From Puccinia triticina (taxonomy: Eukaryota > Basidiomycota > Pucciniomycetes > Pucciniales > Pucciniaceae), in the NCBI RefSeq assembly GCF_026914185.1, contig NC_070562.1:7998001-8062000 (forward strand): a stretch of 64,000 nucleotides of DNA, read 5' to 3'. This document shows positions 23,780 through 35,809 of the stretch, piece by piece. A model generated the notes under the pieces. The model made no database searches, was not told where the DNA came from, and saw only the letters and a list, made by a program, of their open reading frames with translations. Positions within the stretch are counted from its first letter, which is position 1; every line of letters begins with the position of its first letter. A program made the position numbers and the translations under genes.

Positions 23780-24525
23780 AAGGCCTCAAGATACAACCAA
23801 ACAGACACCTTAATCAGATTCTACAGCCAAATTAACCCCTAGTCACTACTGGAAGCGTAACTGGGGCCCTGTTACACTGGAAGTAGACCCTCCGGACAAC
23901 TTGTAGCACCCTGTCACATGCTTCAAGTCACCTTTCCCACTATACACATACATGCACAACATTTCCCTGCTCCATTCTATCTCCACTACATATATTAGTT
24001 TGTCTTTGGTTGCTATTGGCATGAAATCATTCAGCACTGCCCCTGCAGTCTGTGCCATTGTTCTCCACATTCTAGAACTTCCACTTCCACTTTTTTTTGG
24101 TCTTATTGTGACACATGCCATTGTTCCCCGCATCATGCATGCAAGCCTTGCATGACTTGTACACAGCCCAGGCCAGCTAAAATCCCTCACTGGGGCTTCC
24201 CTGGAGCTAAAATCCCTCACATTTGTCTATATAAGGAGCTCTCTCTCTCCCCACATTTGTAGTTCCTCAGTTTATCACTCACCACCTTGTACAACTTACG
24301 GCTTTACTCATAACAACCCCTAAATATCAATAAAAACTCTTTATACGGCGTCTCAAACAAAATCATCTTGAGCATACCACTCCTATCACCTTGTTAAAAC
24401 TTGCCAAGCTGAGCTTGGTGGGTCTTGTAGCTGGTAGTATAGAAGGGCAGAGCTTGCAAGTCCTTCATCCCCTTCTCCATTCAGCAAAAGGTTTTCACAA
24501 CCACTTTTGAGTCTTACACCACATC
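23780..24525 (+). repeat. LTR-like repeat R2, copy 1
   Basis: Matched in inverted orientation at 40005-38655. Landmarks shared by both copies, in order: GGCCTCAAGATAC; ATTCTACAGCCAA; ACTGGAAGC; CAGCTAAAATCCCTCAC; TTGTCTATAT(A/C)AGGAGCTC; GCTTGGTGGGTCTTGT; TATAGAAGGGCAGAG; CATTCAGCAAAAGG; ACCACTTTTGAGTCTTACA. Similarity stops right after TCTTACA in both, which suggests an LTR 3' border ending in CA. A TATA-like TCTATATAAGG (about 24225) and AATAAAA (about 24330) lie inside in LTR order. No gag or pol was found next to it, so a solo LTR plus flanking leader is likely. Confidence 0.65.
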
Positions 24526-24900
24526 AGTGCAGATTTGCAGGTCCAAGGCTGTTGGAGATTATGTGTTTAGGTGCCTGTATGCTATGTGGTTGGCACCTAA
24601 ACACATAGATTTCATGCTTTGGAGCATGAAGAATATGCATTTTGTATTTAGTACAAGTACTAGTGCCCCAGTAGCTCCAAACGGAGCTCCGGGTCAAGTT
24701 GATCCAAGCCAATGCAGATGCGGGAGTGGACTGAGTGCCCTAATAGCCACACCGGTCATCTGCATTGGGTCGGGCTAAGACCCAGCTAACTTATCAAAAA
24801 GCTAGAATCCTGGCTAGCTGGAGCTAAATCTAGCCGCGCCTAGCTCATGTGCTAGGGAGCTGCCCAAGGAACTCTCTGATCAACAACTTGGTGAAGAAAC

Positions 24901-25000
24901 GGAACAACAACAAAAACAAACAACAAACACAAACAACAACAAACACAAACAACCACAAAAACAAACAGCATCAAAGACAAACAACAAAAAAACAAAAAAT
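24901..25000 (+). repeat. CAA/AAC-rich microsatellite
   Basis: An impure run of AAC, AAAC and CACAAAC units about 100 bp long, with no coding sense on either strand. Confidence 0.85.
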
Positions 25001-25035
25001 GAAAAGACAAACAACACGGAAAGAAACCACAAGAG

Positions 25036-25200
25036 CTATGCTTTTCTTGCTGGCACTCTCCTGGATCCGTTTTGATCAGTCTTCTTGCTCTTGCTTGCCC
25101 GCAGTTGATGGATTGATTGCTGGTACTCTCCTGGATCAGTTTTGGTCGGTCTTCTTGCTCTTGCTCGCTTGCAGTCAATGCATTGATCCCATTTCTCTTG
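25036..25200 (+). repeat. Two-copy tandem repeat, about 72 bp
   Basis: The segment containing GGCACTCTCCTGGATC and CAGTCTTCTTGCTCTTGCT is repeated once with small changes (GGTACTCTCCTGGATC, GGTCTTCTTGCTCTTGCT). A third, weaker echo follows at about 25200-25270. Confidence 0.75.
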
Positions 25201-25699
25201 CTTGCTAGCTGGCACTCAATACATTGATGATCACTTGCTTGCACTTGATTGATTCTTGTTCTTCTTGCTTGCCCGTTTCTTCTTCCCTACTGACAATCCC
25301 AGATTGTTTTCTTTATTGAACTCAATCAATTTTCATTAGTATCCCTTACACCCACTATGTGTATTGTTTTTTTCTCCTACTCATGACCTTTCTTTTCATC
25401 TCCACTTTTGCTTGTACATGTGTATTTTCTGATCAGATGAAAAGAAACAAGGTGTTTTTATTTATTGTAGAGCAGGCATTGGATGTGTTATTCTGACGAG
25501 TCAATGCTGGCAAAAATGATGTGGTTGATACCACTGAAGACAAGCTATGTGATTTAACTTAGCTGAATAGTAGCTCCAACCAATGCGGTTGCGGGAGCCG
25601 GGTCTTGGATGACTAAGTTAGCTCGTGCCAACTTAGCCACCGATAAGGATGCTCTAAGTATGTTGTGTGCAACTACAGCTTATGTAAGCTGTTGCTGGG

Positions 25700-25980
25700 T
25701 GGACTCCATTGTTTCATTTCCCACACCGCCATCAGGTGCATATCTTTCAGTTTGCTTGTCTCTCAGTCCCAATATTTGGTCCGTTGCTCACCACCAATAT
25801 CATTTCATAGGTATCACTCTCAGTTCCTCTCTTCTTGTTTTCTGACTGTTCCTTTTCTTCCTTGTTGTGCAATCCACTCACTTCATTGTCTCATTGCCCG
25901 CACCACCATCAGGTACATATCTTTCAGTTCACTTGTCTCTCAGTCCCATTATTTGGTCTGTAGCTCACCAGAAAACTTGT
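25700..25980 (+). repeat. Two-copy direct repeat, about 175-bp period
   Basis: CCATCAGGTGCATATCTTTC and the following 60 bp at about 25730 recur at about 25907 as CCATCAGGTACATATCTTTC, including TTGTCTCTCAGTCCC. No open frame is shared. Confidence 0.75.
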
Positions 25981-26409
25981 CATGTGGTGATTACCTTTGG
26001 GTGAAGTGGCTATAACCCAACTTATCTGGAGGAAGGCCTCCCAATGCTGAGAAGGATTCTGCTTTCCGAGGAAGAATCCTGCATCCACCCTGCCAAATGC
26101 CACTGCCAACAAGGTCATTAAGCGTGATTTCCTGGGTCTGCTTTCCAGAGCTTACGTAAACCTTGCAAAAGGTACTTTGGGTTTGAATTCAGCCAGGATA
26201 ATTTTCCAGAGCCATCATTCTCCAGAAGATGGTCTTGGAGTCCAATTCAGCAAAAACTGAGTTCAGATTCTGAACCGGAGCAGCTTGTTGCCCTCTCCCA
26301 CCCTCCATCGTGCTAATCAGCAGCTGCCCTCTGCCCGACCGGAGGGGCCGACCGAGCACCGGACCGTTACACAAGCTGCAGGGGACAAGATGGCTGTGGG
26401 ATACATACT

Positions 26410-26846
26410 TCAGTTACTCTTAGATAAATCCGCAAGGAAAAGAGAAATATTTTTTTGTTGGAGCCAACCTTCTCGGAAAACACAACAATTATTTATTTGC
26501 AGATTCATCCATGTTGTCGAGACTCGATGAATCCTACGGAGGGGAACTGATGACGCAAGACCCTTGGCCCTGATCAGTGAGTTGACCCGAATGGGATTGT
26601 CGAAGCTCATCGCGCTCTTGGTTACCGACAGCAAAGGTCGATAAATATTTACGTAAAGCTTTACCTCTTGACTTTGTTTGATCTGTAGCTCAGCAACCAT
26701 TCTCATGAGCTCTAACACTTCAGTTATTTATTTAAATAAATGTGTTGTACAGCTCGCGAATCCTTGATCTTGGTCCCCGAAACCAGCTGGACGACGCCTG
26801 ACTCGGGCAACTTGCACTTCTCAAAATCCACTGGGCACCACGACAT
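26410..26846 (-). CDS. Possible small gene divergent from the SET gene
   Basis: From ATG 26846 the minus strand reads MSWCPVDFEKCKLPESGVV and on to KIKDSRA (32 codons to 26751). A GTACAA donor and an acceptor ending before 26709 would continue as LMRMVAELQIKQSQE in the same phase, and the frame then stays open to 26410 (FDNPIRVNSLIRAKG). The start lies 110 bp from the SET start on the opposite strand, so they could share a promoter. I do not recognise the protein, and the 3' structure is unclear because ordinary splice sites do not give a clean ending. It could also be a decayed gene. Confidence 0.35.
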
Positions 26847-26956
26847 CCCGCCATCCCAGCTCAGCTGATAACCGACACAACATAGCCTGCTTGGAGATCG
26901 GCCCACCCCTATCGTACGCCTTTCCTCTGTGTCGCCTTCGCAAGATCCCACCAACC

Positions 26957-28540
26957 ATGGCCAAAGCTCCCAAACACCAGCAAGAACGTCGAAGCAAGCA
27001 TTCGTCCAGTAAATCGCGATCGAACAATTATGCATCATCCATCAGAAGCATCTCCGAGTCAAAGACCTGGTTGATCGGCTTCAGCTTTGCTGTGATCGCC
27101 ATTCTATTTTCTCAAGAGATTTCCGATTACATTCACGCCAACGATGAAAACCATCTTCTCAAGCAGTACTCATCACAACGTGCTCCCAACGTATCGGCCT
27201 GGAAAGTCGTTCCGATGCTCAACAGAGGAGGGGGCTATGGCATCATCGCAACAAGAGTTATCCTTCCAGGTCAGATTGAAAATCTACATCTGCTCATGGT
27301 TTTGAACAACTGACATTTTTTCTTTCTTCTTTTTCTATATAATCTAACTAACAGGAGAATTGATCATGAAGGAAGCTCCATTGGTCAAGATCAAACTGGG
27401 ACCAACCACGCTTGGAAGAGCAAATCGTAAGGTCGAGCGAGCTGTTCAAGAACTCAGTGGAGAAGATCGTAATCGCTTCTTGGCTTTATCCAACATCTGG
27501 GAGGATCGAAGTGAAAGTGGTTTGGACAAGTATGGAGGGATCTTTCAAGTTGAGTAGTTTTTTTTTATTATTGCTTCACAGGGATACGATTGTCAAGCAT
27601 ATATAGGGAAATATTCTTGAGAGCCTCACTGACTGTCACACCGATGATTTGCCCACATTCTAGACAAATAGTATAAGTTCAGGTCGCGGTTACATGTCCA
27701 TCTTCCCTTCGGTCGCTCGTATCAATCATGCATGTATCGGGGCTGTCAATGCGATCTACAGCTGGAGAGAAAACGAAGGACGAGAGGTGGTCCATGTGAC
27801 AAAAGTGATCCAACCAGGAGAAGAAATCTTTGTCACCTACTTTGACTCCAAATTACCCCGCAATGACAGACAGTTGAGCTTTTTCTTCGTAAATTTCATC
27901 GCAGCTTAGAAACAAAAAAAAGAAGAACACTCAACAACTAAACGCTTTTCTCTTCCTCACACAGATCGTTCCTACACCAATCGTATGGATTTAATTGTAC
28001 ATGCAAGACTTGCTCACTTGATTCACATCGAGTACAGGAATCAGATCATCGAATCACGCAGATTAACTCTTTGAAAGCCACTCTGAGTGCATGGAGTGCT
28101 GGATCTATTGGAGGCACAGAGGCAGTTGATTTGGTCGAGACAGCAATTGATTTGATGACTCAGGAAGGCATGACATATGAGTAAATCTGGTCACTCGCCA
28201 TTTCAGAAAATCGACATATTGACCATTATCTGCTTCTCTCCCTTTATACAGATTCGGTCAACTGTACGCCGATGCTGCCCATGTTGCGGTGTCACATTCG
28301 GAGTTGAGTATCATTTTCGATTTAACTTGATTTGACTGTAGTGCAGACGATCAATGAGCTTACCCAAATGGTCCAATCAGTTTCCAAAATGCTCGACGAT
28401 ATGCCTCGCTTGCCGCCAAGCACTTCAGTATCGAATTAGGACCAGACAGTGTTGAGGTAGCTGTCGCAAATCGCATATTCAAGAATCCGACTTCGTCGAA
28501 CGTCTGGGCAACTCGCCTCCAGGAAACTGTTCGCAAATGA
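26957..28540 (+). CDS. SET-domain protein with N-terminal membrane anchor
   Basis: Six exons (26957-27269, 27355-27548, 27664-27872, 27965-28180, 28252-28307, 28359-28540) splice in frame to 389 residues. A basic N-terminus (KHQQERRSKHSSSKSRS) precedes one hydrophobic segment (TWLIGFSFAVIAILF, about residues 36-50). The SET region follows: GGGYGIIATRVILPGELIM, then SVARINHACIGAVNAIYSW (the RINHxC core) and GEEIFVTYFD (the catalytic-Tyr position), then FNCTCKTC, a post-SET-like Cys cluster. SET proteins transfer methyl groups from S-adenosylmethionine to lysines; this shape belongs to the SMYD-like/N-lysine group with non-histone or unknown substrates. The membrane anchor suggests ER or mitochondrial-outer-membrane placement, an inference. 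The last intron is only 51 bp. Confidence 0.85.
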
Positions 28541-29779
28541 GTCGGCCTCAATGGTGGCCACTTGGGCAAGATACACGTCTTCCTTCAAGGGCCACTGGTC
28601 TTCCATGCAATCTGGTTCAGCTTTGTTTACCAGCAAAAATCACCTAAAAGGGAGATCAAGTGTCTTGTGCTTTCTTCCAACCCATTTCAGTACTTTTAGG
28701 AATTGCACGTTTTACTTATGGATGATAGGCGCAGACAATACGGACAAGTGCCTGCAAAACCATTGTAATATTTGTTATTTATTTGTACTCGTGGTTCCCG
28801 AAATCCAAATCGTACAAATGGCCATCTCTTAGACAGATTGTAGAACTATGTATAAGCTCATCGAGTCCTTTCAGTGCGAAGAAGCTTTCTGGCATTTCTC
28901 CACATGATGCGCTTCTTCCCAAGATATGCGGCTTTAATTTTGATACTGACTGCCTTTTCCATTTGAGCAAAATCAGATAACGCTCTCTTGCCATGTCAAA
29001 TTTGATCTGACATAGACCTCGATGTTCACATCGCCCATACCGCCGATTTTCGAAGATACAATCTCGTTGATTCTCAAGCTGATTATCTGGTATATATGTA
29101 CCAAGTTCTCCGGTTTCGGGGTTTATTTCTTAATTTTGTTCTATTTACCCGAATAGAGAAATGTTTATTGGCACCTGTTGAGGACATCTTACACGGGTAC
29201 CAGGTTGTGGCCACATTGTAATGCACCGTGAGAACATGCGGACAGGAAAGGGCATTCAGCAGCATGTGACTCTAGCTCAATTCTTATGCTCGGAAGTGGC
29301 GTGATACAAAGCACACCAGTATCCACCAATATGCTATGAGCTCATTCAGATTTGTTTATAAAGAAGCCACGGCCATGACGCAACTTATGTTTCTAGCCAC
29401 TTGCTTGCATAGTTGTTCAGCTTCCCAGGACGAGCACCATGTCGCAACGGTAAGATTCGGTCACCAGGTAGTAGTGTCTGGATTGGAGTATTTCGGGGCA
29501 TTCGAGAATCAAGATGAAATGGAGATATAAGCCATACTTTGGGCAGGCATACAAAAATCATGTTCAAACAATGGATTTAAGGTTGATCTAAAGCTTTGAA
29601 ATTCCGATTAACTCAGGCTTTGTTTTTGTTATTCCTTCCCCAACAACGCTATCGCTAACCTTACTCGAATGATTTTGAGAGCTTTTCTCAGGATCTATGA
29701 ATCTGTGGTGGACTCATAGTGTATCAGCGGCTGCGATCTACCTCCTTCATGCTTCAAGACGATTTTCAAGAACCCGGAC
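28541..29779. other. Intergenic region between convergent SET and PP2C genes
   Basis: About 1.2 kb between the SET stop and the PP2C stop. Short open frames on both strands show no domain. It must hold both 3' untranslated regions; no inverted repeat or transposon end was noticed. Confidence 0.55.
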
Positions 29780-32048
29780 TTACACAACAGTGACCGTTAT
29801 GTCATCGCGGTATCGCCTTGAATGTGGAGCAGGGATACTAAGCAGCGCACCAACCTTTTCCCGACTTGCACCTCCGAGGGCATTGCGAATCAGATGAGTA
29901 GCAACGTTGGTGTCTTCAAAAATGAACGATTGTTGCGAAGAACTTTGAGGGTCATGTGCGGTTGGCGGGAAGCCTCCAGGAGGGCAAATGACTTCGACTT
30001 GATCGGCCGCAGCGACTTGCTTCTTGCCCAGAACTTGCTGTTTGGGGGATAAGAGCGAGGGAGGCTGGCCACCCATTTCAATCCATCTGCCAACTAGCCC
30101 AACAACTTCGGCGGTTTCCAGTCTGTCCCACAAACCATCAGTCGCCAAAACAACGAAAGCCGGCTTATCGGTCTCGCTTGGAGTGGGAATAGGCGCAGAA
30201 ACGACCTCAGGCTTGGCGGTCACATAGGGTGGCGTGAGGTAGTCAACTGGATCACGTCTCGCCCTTCCAGAGGGATGAAAGGCTTTATAAAGTTTCTCTT
30301 GAATACCGACTGGCCACTGTGTCGATACAATATTATGGTCAATACGGGCTCTGAATGATTCAAGTACATCCCGCATACCTTATACCGTGCATCGCCGAAC
30401 GCTCGGGTGGGCTGTAAGCCCCCCAGAACTCTGCCGCGTCTGATGACATTTTCTCGTTCTTCAGGTGGATGTTCGGATCGCATCCTAAGAAAAATAACAA
30501 TTAAGCCACTTTGATCGGGATTCCCAAAGGGCTGGAAGTGCTGACCTTTCAACCTCCCTCGGATTCAGGCCTTCCTGATCTTCGCTGAGCAATTGCGCCT
30601 TCCATTTACCTTTACCTTGATTAGCTTTCGGATCCCAGACTCCCATGACCGCCCTGGAATCGCCAGTGCAGGCTACATGTACTCTAGAGGCGAAATTACA
30701 CAACTAATTTTGATGAGCAGATCCCATGGCATGGTTGGCAAAGAAACACACCTACTTTGAGCGTAGAGTATCAATGTACGCCAGTAAAGCGCAAGAGCCG
30801 CTTAGGGCTGGTAGCAGAGCTTGTAGGGAGGCTGTTTGTTGGGGGGTGACATCGGCTCCATAAGCTTTAGGAATACTCTTGTCGCCAGATTTCTGTTGTG
30901 CCTCGTATGCCGCCAGCATCTGCACAGGTCGGCCCACAAGTTGATTGTCTAGCTTGACGAAGGCGTTTTGAATAGCAAGCTTGACAATATCATCGTCCTG
31001 GTCAAGATCGTCAATTACCGTTCGACTATGTCGATTGCTCCATGTGACGATGTTCCAAATCTTTTCCATGACACTCTTCGGGATTTGAACTTCTCGAGCT
31101 CCATTGTTGGCCTTCTTGCCAGGGTGGGCTTGTGCAAGTTGCTTCGCAAGATAGGCCGCCACATACTCCGGTTCACTGCGGAAGACAGAGTGTAGCTCTC
31201 GGTTGACTGAGGGCAAAAGCTGTTCGGCTAGTAGTTTCGAGGTCTGCCAACCAGAATGACCGTCAAAAACACCGAAAAAAAGCATATCCTTGGGAGATGG
31301 TTTGGGAAATGATTTGGGATCTGACTCTGACTGATTGCGAGTCATGACAGCACATAACGAATCATCTTCTATTGGCGCATTTGATGCCACATGATTAGTA
31401 TCGTATCCTGAAGTAAATGTTAAATGCATCAGTCAAGAAGCTTGGGGCGCAACATAATTATCGGGCACCAGATCGTACGGTAAACTGGGTTTCCCACCCG
31501 ATCGACGGAGAAGGTAGTCTCATATTTCTTCAGCAGTTGATCGACCTCATGAGTTGATAGCATGGTTAGGATTTTTTTAGCAGCGGGAGAGCCAGTACTA
31601 AATTAAAACACAAGTAATGGATCAGATGAAATGCGCTCATTTATACGACGGATGTCGATTAGATGTGGATTGTGAGTCAAAGCTCATTCTAGGATTGACT
31701 ATAGACTCACTAGACTCACTGGCTGGCGATCGGGATTTCGAATTGCTCTCTGCTTGTTGTGGCCCCAAATAGAGGGTCATCAATTTCCTTCTGTCGGGTG
31801 TTTTGAAGCCAGAGGACAGTAGCACCGATCGAAAAGAAACCACCAGCAATGAGTGCGATATCAACCAGTGCTCGTTTTTTGGGTGGCGGGGGCGAGGGAG
31901 TTGGTCCCGAATGAATTAGCCGAGGTTTGGCTCGAAGCGAATGGGAGGCGCGGTACGTCCAGACAGGCGATACTCGCGTCGACGAGGTGCAATGAGAGGA
32001 GACAAGGTTGATGCGGGTTGATTGACGGGAAATGTTGAGGTTCGTCAT
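29780..32048 (-). CDS. Mitochondrial PP2C phosphatase (pyruvate dehydrogenase phosphatase-like)
   Basis: Six exons (32048-31720, 31597-31479, 31407-30756, 30683-30546, 30484-30379, 30316-29780) join in frame to 626 residues. The N-terminus is rich in Arg, Ser and Thr without acids (likely mitochondrial presequence), followed by a hydrophobic segment (DIALIAGGFFSIGATVLWL). PP2C motifs in order: PIEDDSL; MLFFGVFDGHSGWQ (metal-binding Asp in FDGH); VACTGDSRAV; LQPTRAFGDARYK; VVLATDGLWD (metal Asp); RDDITVTVV. These Mg/Mn-dependent Ser/Thr phosphatases of the PTC5/PDP type dephosphorylate the E1 subunit of pyruvate dehydrogenase; the assignment rests on the mitochondrial N-terminus and the GNPVYRYDTN entry motif. 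The ATG at 32048 is chosen because the targeting sequence starts there; an in-frame ATG upstream (32168) would mask it. Confidence 0.88.
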
Positions 32049-32960
32049 TACTGGAGCACAGTTCCAAGCAATTGCCAGACCAGAGCAAAAGAAAGAGATG
32101 AAGTGCTCTTCAGTAATGTCAAATGATGCAAACTGGCAACATCCACTCACTTTTGGTTTGATTACCATTGCCGGTCATCTGAGTGATTCACTCGCTTTAA
32201 TCAGAGGGGAGCATGTTCGGGGGCGCAGCGGGGGCTCCGATTACGTCATCATCTGATTTAAATACACCACCGCTCGAATTTGGGCTCGGGTTGACGATGG
32301 CCGAACGTCGCGGTTGGCAAAAGGTTGGGCCGGGTGGGCGCCAACCTGCCGGCGAATTCTGGCGTGAGAGCTGACAGACCGTAGTCCTGGCCAGCATCCA
32401 AATTCCACTAAATCAATGCCTACACATTTTTATCGCAACATACGGGGTCATGAGTAGCACGGCCTTGTAGCCTGGCTGCTTGCGCAGCCATCCATCCATC
32501 CATCATCTATCCATCCCCCCAGAGCAGTGCTAGACATCCTTTCAAAAAACACGATGAGCTGTTTTCCAAAAGTCAAACTCTTGTTTTTTTTTTCACACCT
32601 GTACACTCCACTATCCAATAAACTTGCTGTATCTTACCTGTACTGTGACAAAAACATAGTACAGAAGCCACCATAACTGTACACTTTGGCATGTGTATTT
32701 AGCTCTTATGTACTTGCCTCGGATGTACAAATGTACAGACAATCCAAGAATCTTGGTAAGATGATGTTACAAGATTTGTAACTTCAAGACCGTTTGAGTT
32801 AATGACATGTGATCTATGTAGGATTGAAGGCAAGATGCAGGCCTTCAATCTGGCACCAGGGCAGCCTGATTGGCCTGCAGGAGGCAAATTCAGTGTGGTG
32901 TTGAAGTTTGACACCAGCCAAATGGTTGGAGGTGGTCCTCAGCGCTCACGCCAAATTTCC
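32049..32960. other. PP2C upstream region and unassigned repeats
   Basis: To about 32420 the sequence looks like a normal promoter, with a GATTTAAATACACC stretch near 32253. From 32520 on come TGTAC-rich sequences (CTGTACACT, ATGTACAAATGTACAGAC) with short inverted pairs, continuing into the repeat island. Confidence 0.45.
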
Positions 32961-33014
32961 CCGCTTACTTCCAAGTCCCTCCTTTGGAGGCTCGCGCTTT
33001 GCGCGAGGGGCACC
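32961..33014 (+). repeat. AAGTCCCTCC-type dispersed repeat, copy B
   Basis: CAAGTCCCTCCTTTGGAGG is followed by the perfect hairpin CTCGCGCTTTGCGCGAG. The same body occurs at 52.84-52.96 and 60.20-60.31 kb. Confidence 0.6.
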
Positions 33015-33699
33015 AGCCTGCCAACTCAGAAGGGAGGACTGACTAAGTTCGAGGCCAACTGCCCTATGATCAGTGTGCCCACAGGGTAAGCTGGTTGGGC
33101 ATGACAAGAGTCCAACCAGCTTCACTCAGCGGGTGGGCCAAGCCAATCATGGTTGGCGCTGAGCAGTGCGCCAACGTTGCACTCTGGTTGAGACTGCGTT
33201 AGGCCAACCAAGATTTTTTTTTTTTAAAAAAAAAACATGTTTTCTGAGCCTCTTTCCATGTTTGGAAAAAGGCTACATAAGTGAGAAATTACAAAAAAAC
33301 AAAAACAAAAAGGATGAGTCTTGGTCAAAATCCAAAGACTTTGTCTGAGAAAATTTAGAGAAATGGTTGATCTGGTACAATAAACCGTGGTAGCCACATA
33401 GAAATGTGCGGTGCCCCAGTTGGCAAGGCTAGTGCTAGTTCCTCCTCTTTGCATAGCAGTGTTGTACGGGATTCAATTCCAATGGTAAGGCAATTTTTTT
33501 TGCCCGGCCATTCTCGAACTGCTCACCGGACCCTGACTGCAGCGCCCACGGCACGCCAACCTGTGCAGTTTCTCCGACCGCGGGCTCTGCACGTGGGGCC
33601 CATGTGAGGGGTTGTGCCAACCGCGGGTCCTGTGACCTCCTGCTCAGAGGCACTCCCAAATTTTAGGGGGGGGGTTGTGGGGGTCGCCTCCACATTGGA

Positions 33700-34910
33700 A
33701 CCCACGGTCCAGAAAGCTGGATACTTATGTATCCAGCCCACCAAGAGGGTCCCTCCCAGTGAGCTGGATACTTATGTATCCATATTGCTGGGAGGAGTCC
33801 TCCCGGCAAGCTGGATATACATATATATATAAATACATCCAGCTTGGCAAGGAACCCTCAGGTTTGGGCAAACCTGAGGGTGGACATTTCAAACACGGTC
33901 CCTTGTGAAATTACCCACCTATGTCACAGGGGCAACTGGGTCATTGCAGGGAGACTCCCTTCAATGGCTAAGCTGTACTGGCCATTGAAAGGAGTGTTTC
34001 CCCTCAATGGCTGGTACAGCCCTGCCATCAAGAGGAGTTCACACTCCCTTTGATGGCCAAGTTGTACCAGCCATCAAAGGGAGTGTGTACTCTCCTCAAT
34101 GGCTGATAAAACCCAGCCATTGAAGGGAGTGCGTACCACGGGTAGATTCCCAAGGAGTCCTCTTGGAAAGCTTGGTATATATATATATATATATATCCAG
34201 CTTGGCAGGGAGGTCTCCAGATTGCCAGGAGGACCCCCCTCACCGAGCTGGATACATATGTATCCAGCTCACTGGGGAAAGTCCTCTTGGCAAGCTGGAT
34301 TCATATGTATCCAGCTCACTGGAAGGAGTCATCCCAGCAAGCTGGTATGTCAGCTCACTGAGAGGCATCCTCCTTGCCTGCTGGGCTGAGAAGGCCTGTT
34401 AGGAGTGGTCCCTTGTCTTGGCAAGGGAGGTCCTCCCAACAAGCTGTTCAAATATCCAGCTCACTGAGTGGGCTCACCTCTTTGACTGGAGGCATTCATC
34501 CAGTCAATAAGGTGTACATAAATCTGAAAGGATTGATTGATTCCTCCATTCAGAGGTGTGTAAACCTCCTTGAATGCAGGGATTCATCCCGCCAAAGAGG
34601 TGTACATAAATCCAACAAGAGGGATTGATTCCTGCGGTCAGAGTTATGTACACCTCCTTGACTGTAGGGATTCCTCAGGTCAAAGAGTTATGTACACCTG
34701 CTTGACCAGAGGGATTTCTCTGGTCAAAGGGGTGTACATAGCTCTTTGACAGGAATCCCTCTGGCCAAGGTGGTATGCCTCCTCACCCAGAGGGATTCCT
34801 CCAGTCAAATAGGCAGTACACCTTTTTGACTGGAGGAATCCCTACAATTGAGGGGGCAAACTGTGATTGGAGGCATTCCTCCAGTCAGAGCTGTGCAATT
34901 TGTGGAATTC
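33700..34910. repeat. Array of short palindromes, three successive types
   Basis: Type 1 (33717-33840 and 34175-34470): GCTGGATACATATGTATCCAGC-like palindromes separated by GGGAGGAGTCCTCC-like spacers. Type 2 (33955-34135): TCAATGGCTG...CAGCCATTGA pairs linked by AGGGAGTG. Type 3 (34480-34900): GACTGGAGGGATTCCTCCAGTC-like palindromes alternating with GTGTACATA/TATGTACACC. Units are about 35-60 bp. Two (TA)n runs occur at 33818 and 34174. No transposase and no certain flanking inverted repeats were found. Confidence 0.75.
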
Positions 34911-35720
34911 CGGCCAGAGCCTCAGAGATCAATTTCACTTGCAGCACCACGATTGTACTGTTGTATTAGTTGTAATCCAACAGTAAAAATTTGGTGCAAA
35001 TAAGATAAACCGCAGGCCACAGGTGTATGGAGAGTACTTGTACCAAATACTTGCCTGTTGTTCAGCCCAAGATCCCGTAACCTGCACCCCCCCCCCTGGT
35101 GATTACATAAGCAAACTGAAAATTTTCAATATGAGGATCCCATATGCATCAGAGGGATCCGACTTCCCAGAACCAGACCTACAGATAACCCAGGATCACC
35201 ACCAAAGAGGATCCCACGCTCCCAATACACCAGCTAATGTCACAGGCGCCTAGGATATTGATAGTAAGTATACTCTTTCACTGAAACTTGATTATATCAG
35301 AGGTGCACCTCTGTGTCTCTTGAATGCTCTCTCTCCCTGATTTCTTTTTGCTCTTCTTTGATCACAGGTCTTCATGTATATTGACCTCATAACCAAATGA
35401 TTCTCTTGCTATTCATCCTTCTTTTTATGTGGTTTTTGCAATAAATAAACCCCATAGGTTTCCCTTTGAAGAACCTTGACTATCCACAGAGAATTCTAAA
35501 AAATTGTGGCTGATTAAAATTGTCTAATTCAGAGTCCTTCCATGTTTCCTTGGTGAGAAGAGGCTGTTGCGCTCTCTAGCACAGCTTGGCAGCACTCCCT
35601 TAAGGAGGTAGCATTGCCAGTGGAAGTTAGTACTCACCAGATTATCATAAACTCAGATTATTCTCTTTCTCTTTTTCTCTCTCTCTTACTATTTGTGTAG
35701 AGCCTGTAAAATGAAGATGT

Positions 35721-35801
35721 GTCTGGTGAGAGTTGAACTCACGACCTCAGCTATGCTGAGACACATACTAGAGTGCTGCCTTTACCAACTAGGCTACAGA
35801 C
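35721..35801 (-). tRNA. tRNA-like sequence, Leu/Ser type, probably pseudogene or SINE head
   Basis: Read on the minus strand: a 5' GTCTG pairs with 3' CAGAC (5 of 7 acceptor pairs), box A is TAGCCTAGTTGG (35785-35796), the D stem is GCCT/AGGC, a long variable arm CTCAGC...GCTGAG is present, and the T stem GTGAG/CTCAC carries TTCAACT (box B GAGTTCAACTC, 35730-35740). The anticodon stem is poor (CAC/GTG closing an 8-nt TCTAGTAT loop), so the anticodon cannot be read safely; TAG (Leu) is the closest guess. The long variable arm fits type II tRNAs. The defects argue for a tRNA pseudogene or tRNA-derived SINE with an intact pol III promoter. Confidence 0.5.
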
Positions 35802-35809
35802 GCTTGTGG

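Larger units (their letters stand above)
23518..25654. mobile_element. Possible 2.1-kb Harbinger-type composite
   Basis: GAGCATCTACATTGGTGG at 23518 faces CCACCGATAAGGATGCTC at 25637-25654 as an 18-bp inverted pair with about four mismatches. Flanks are TTA and TAA. It encloses a retroelement-like segment (23780-24525) and simple repeats. The ends resemble the Harbinger family here, but the poor match and imperfect duplication make this tentative. Confidence 0.35.

Noticed and set aside
33180..33240. Long T/A run as a terminator or poly(A) retrocopy scar
   Set aside because: TTTTTTTTTTTT followed by A run is a simple repeat; no retrocopied gene next to it.
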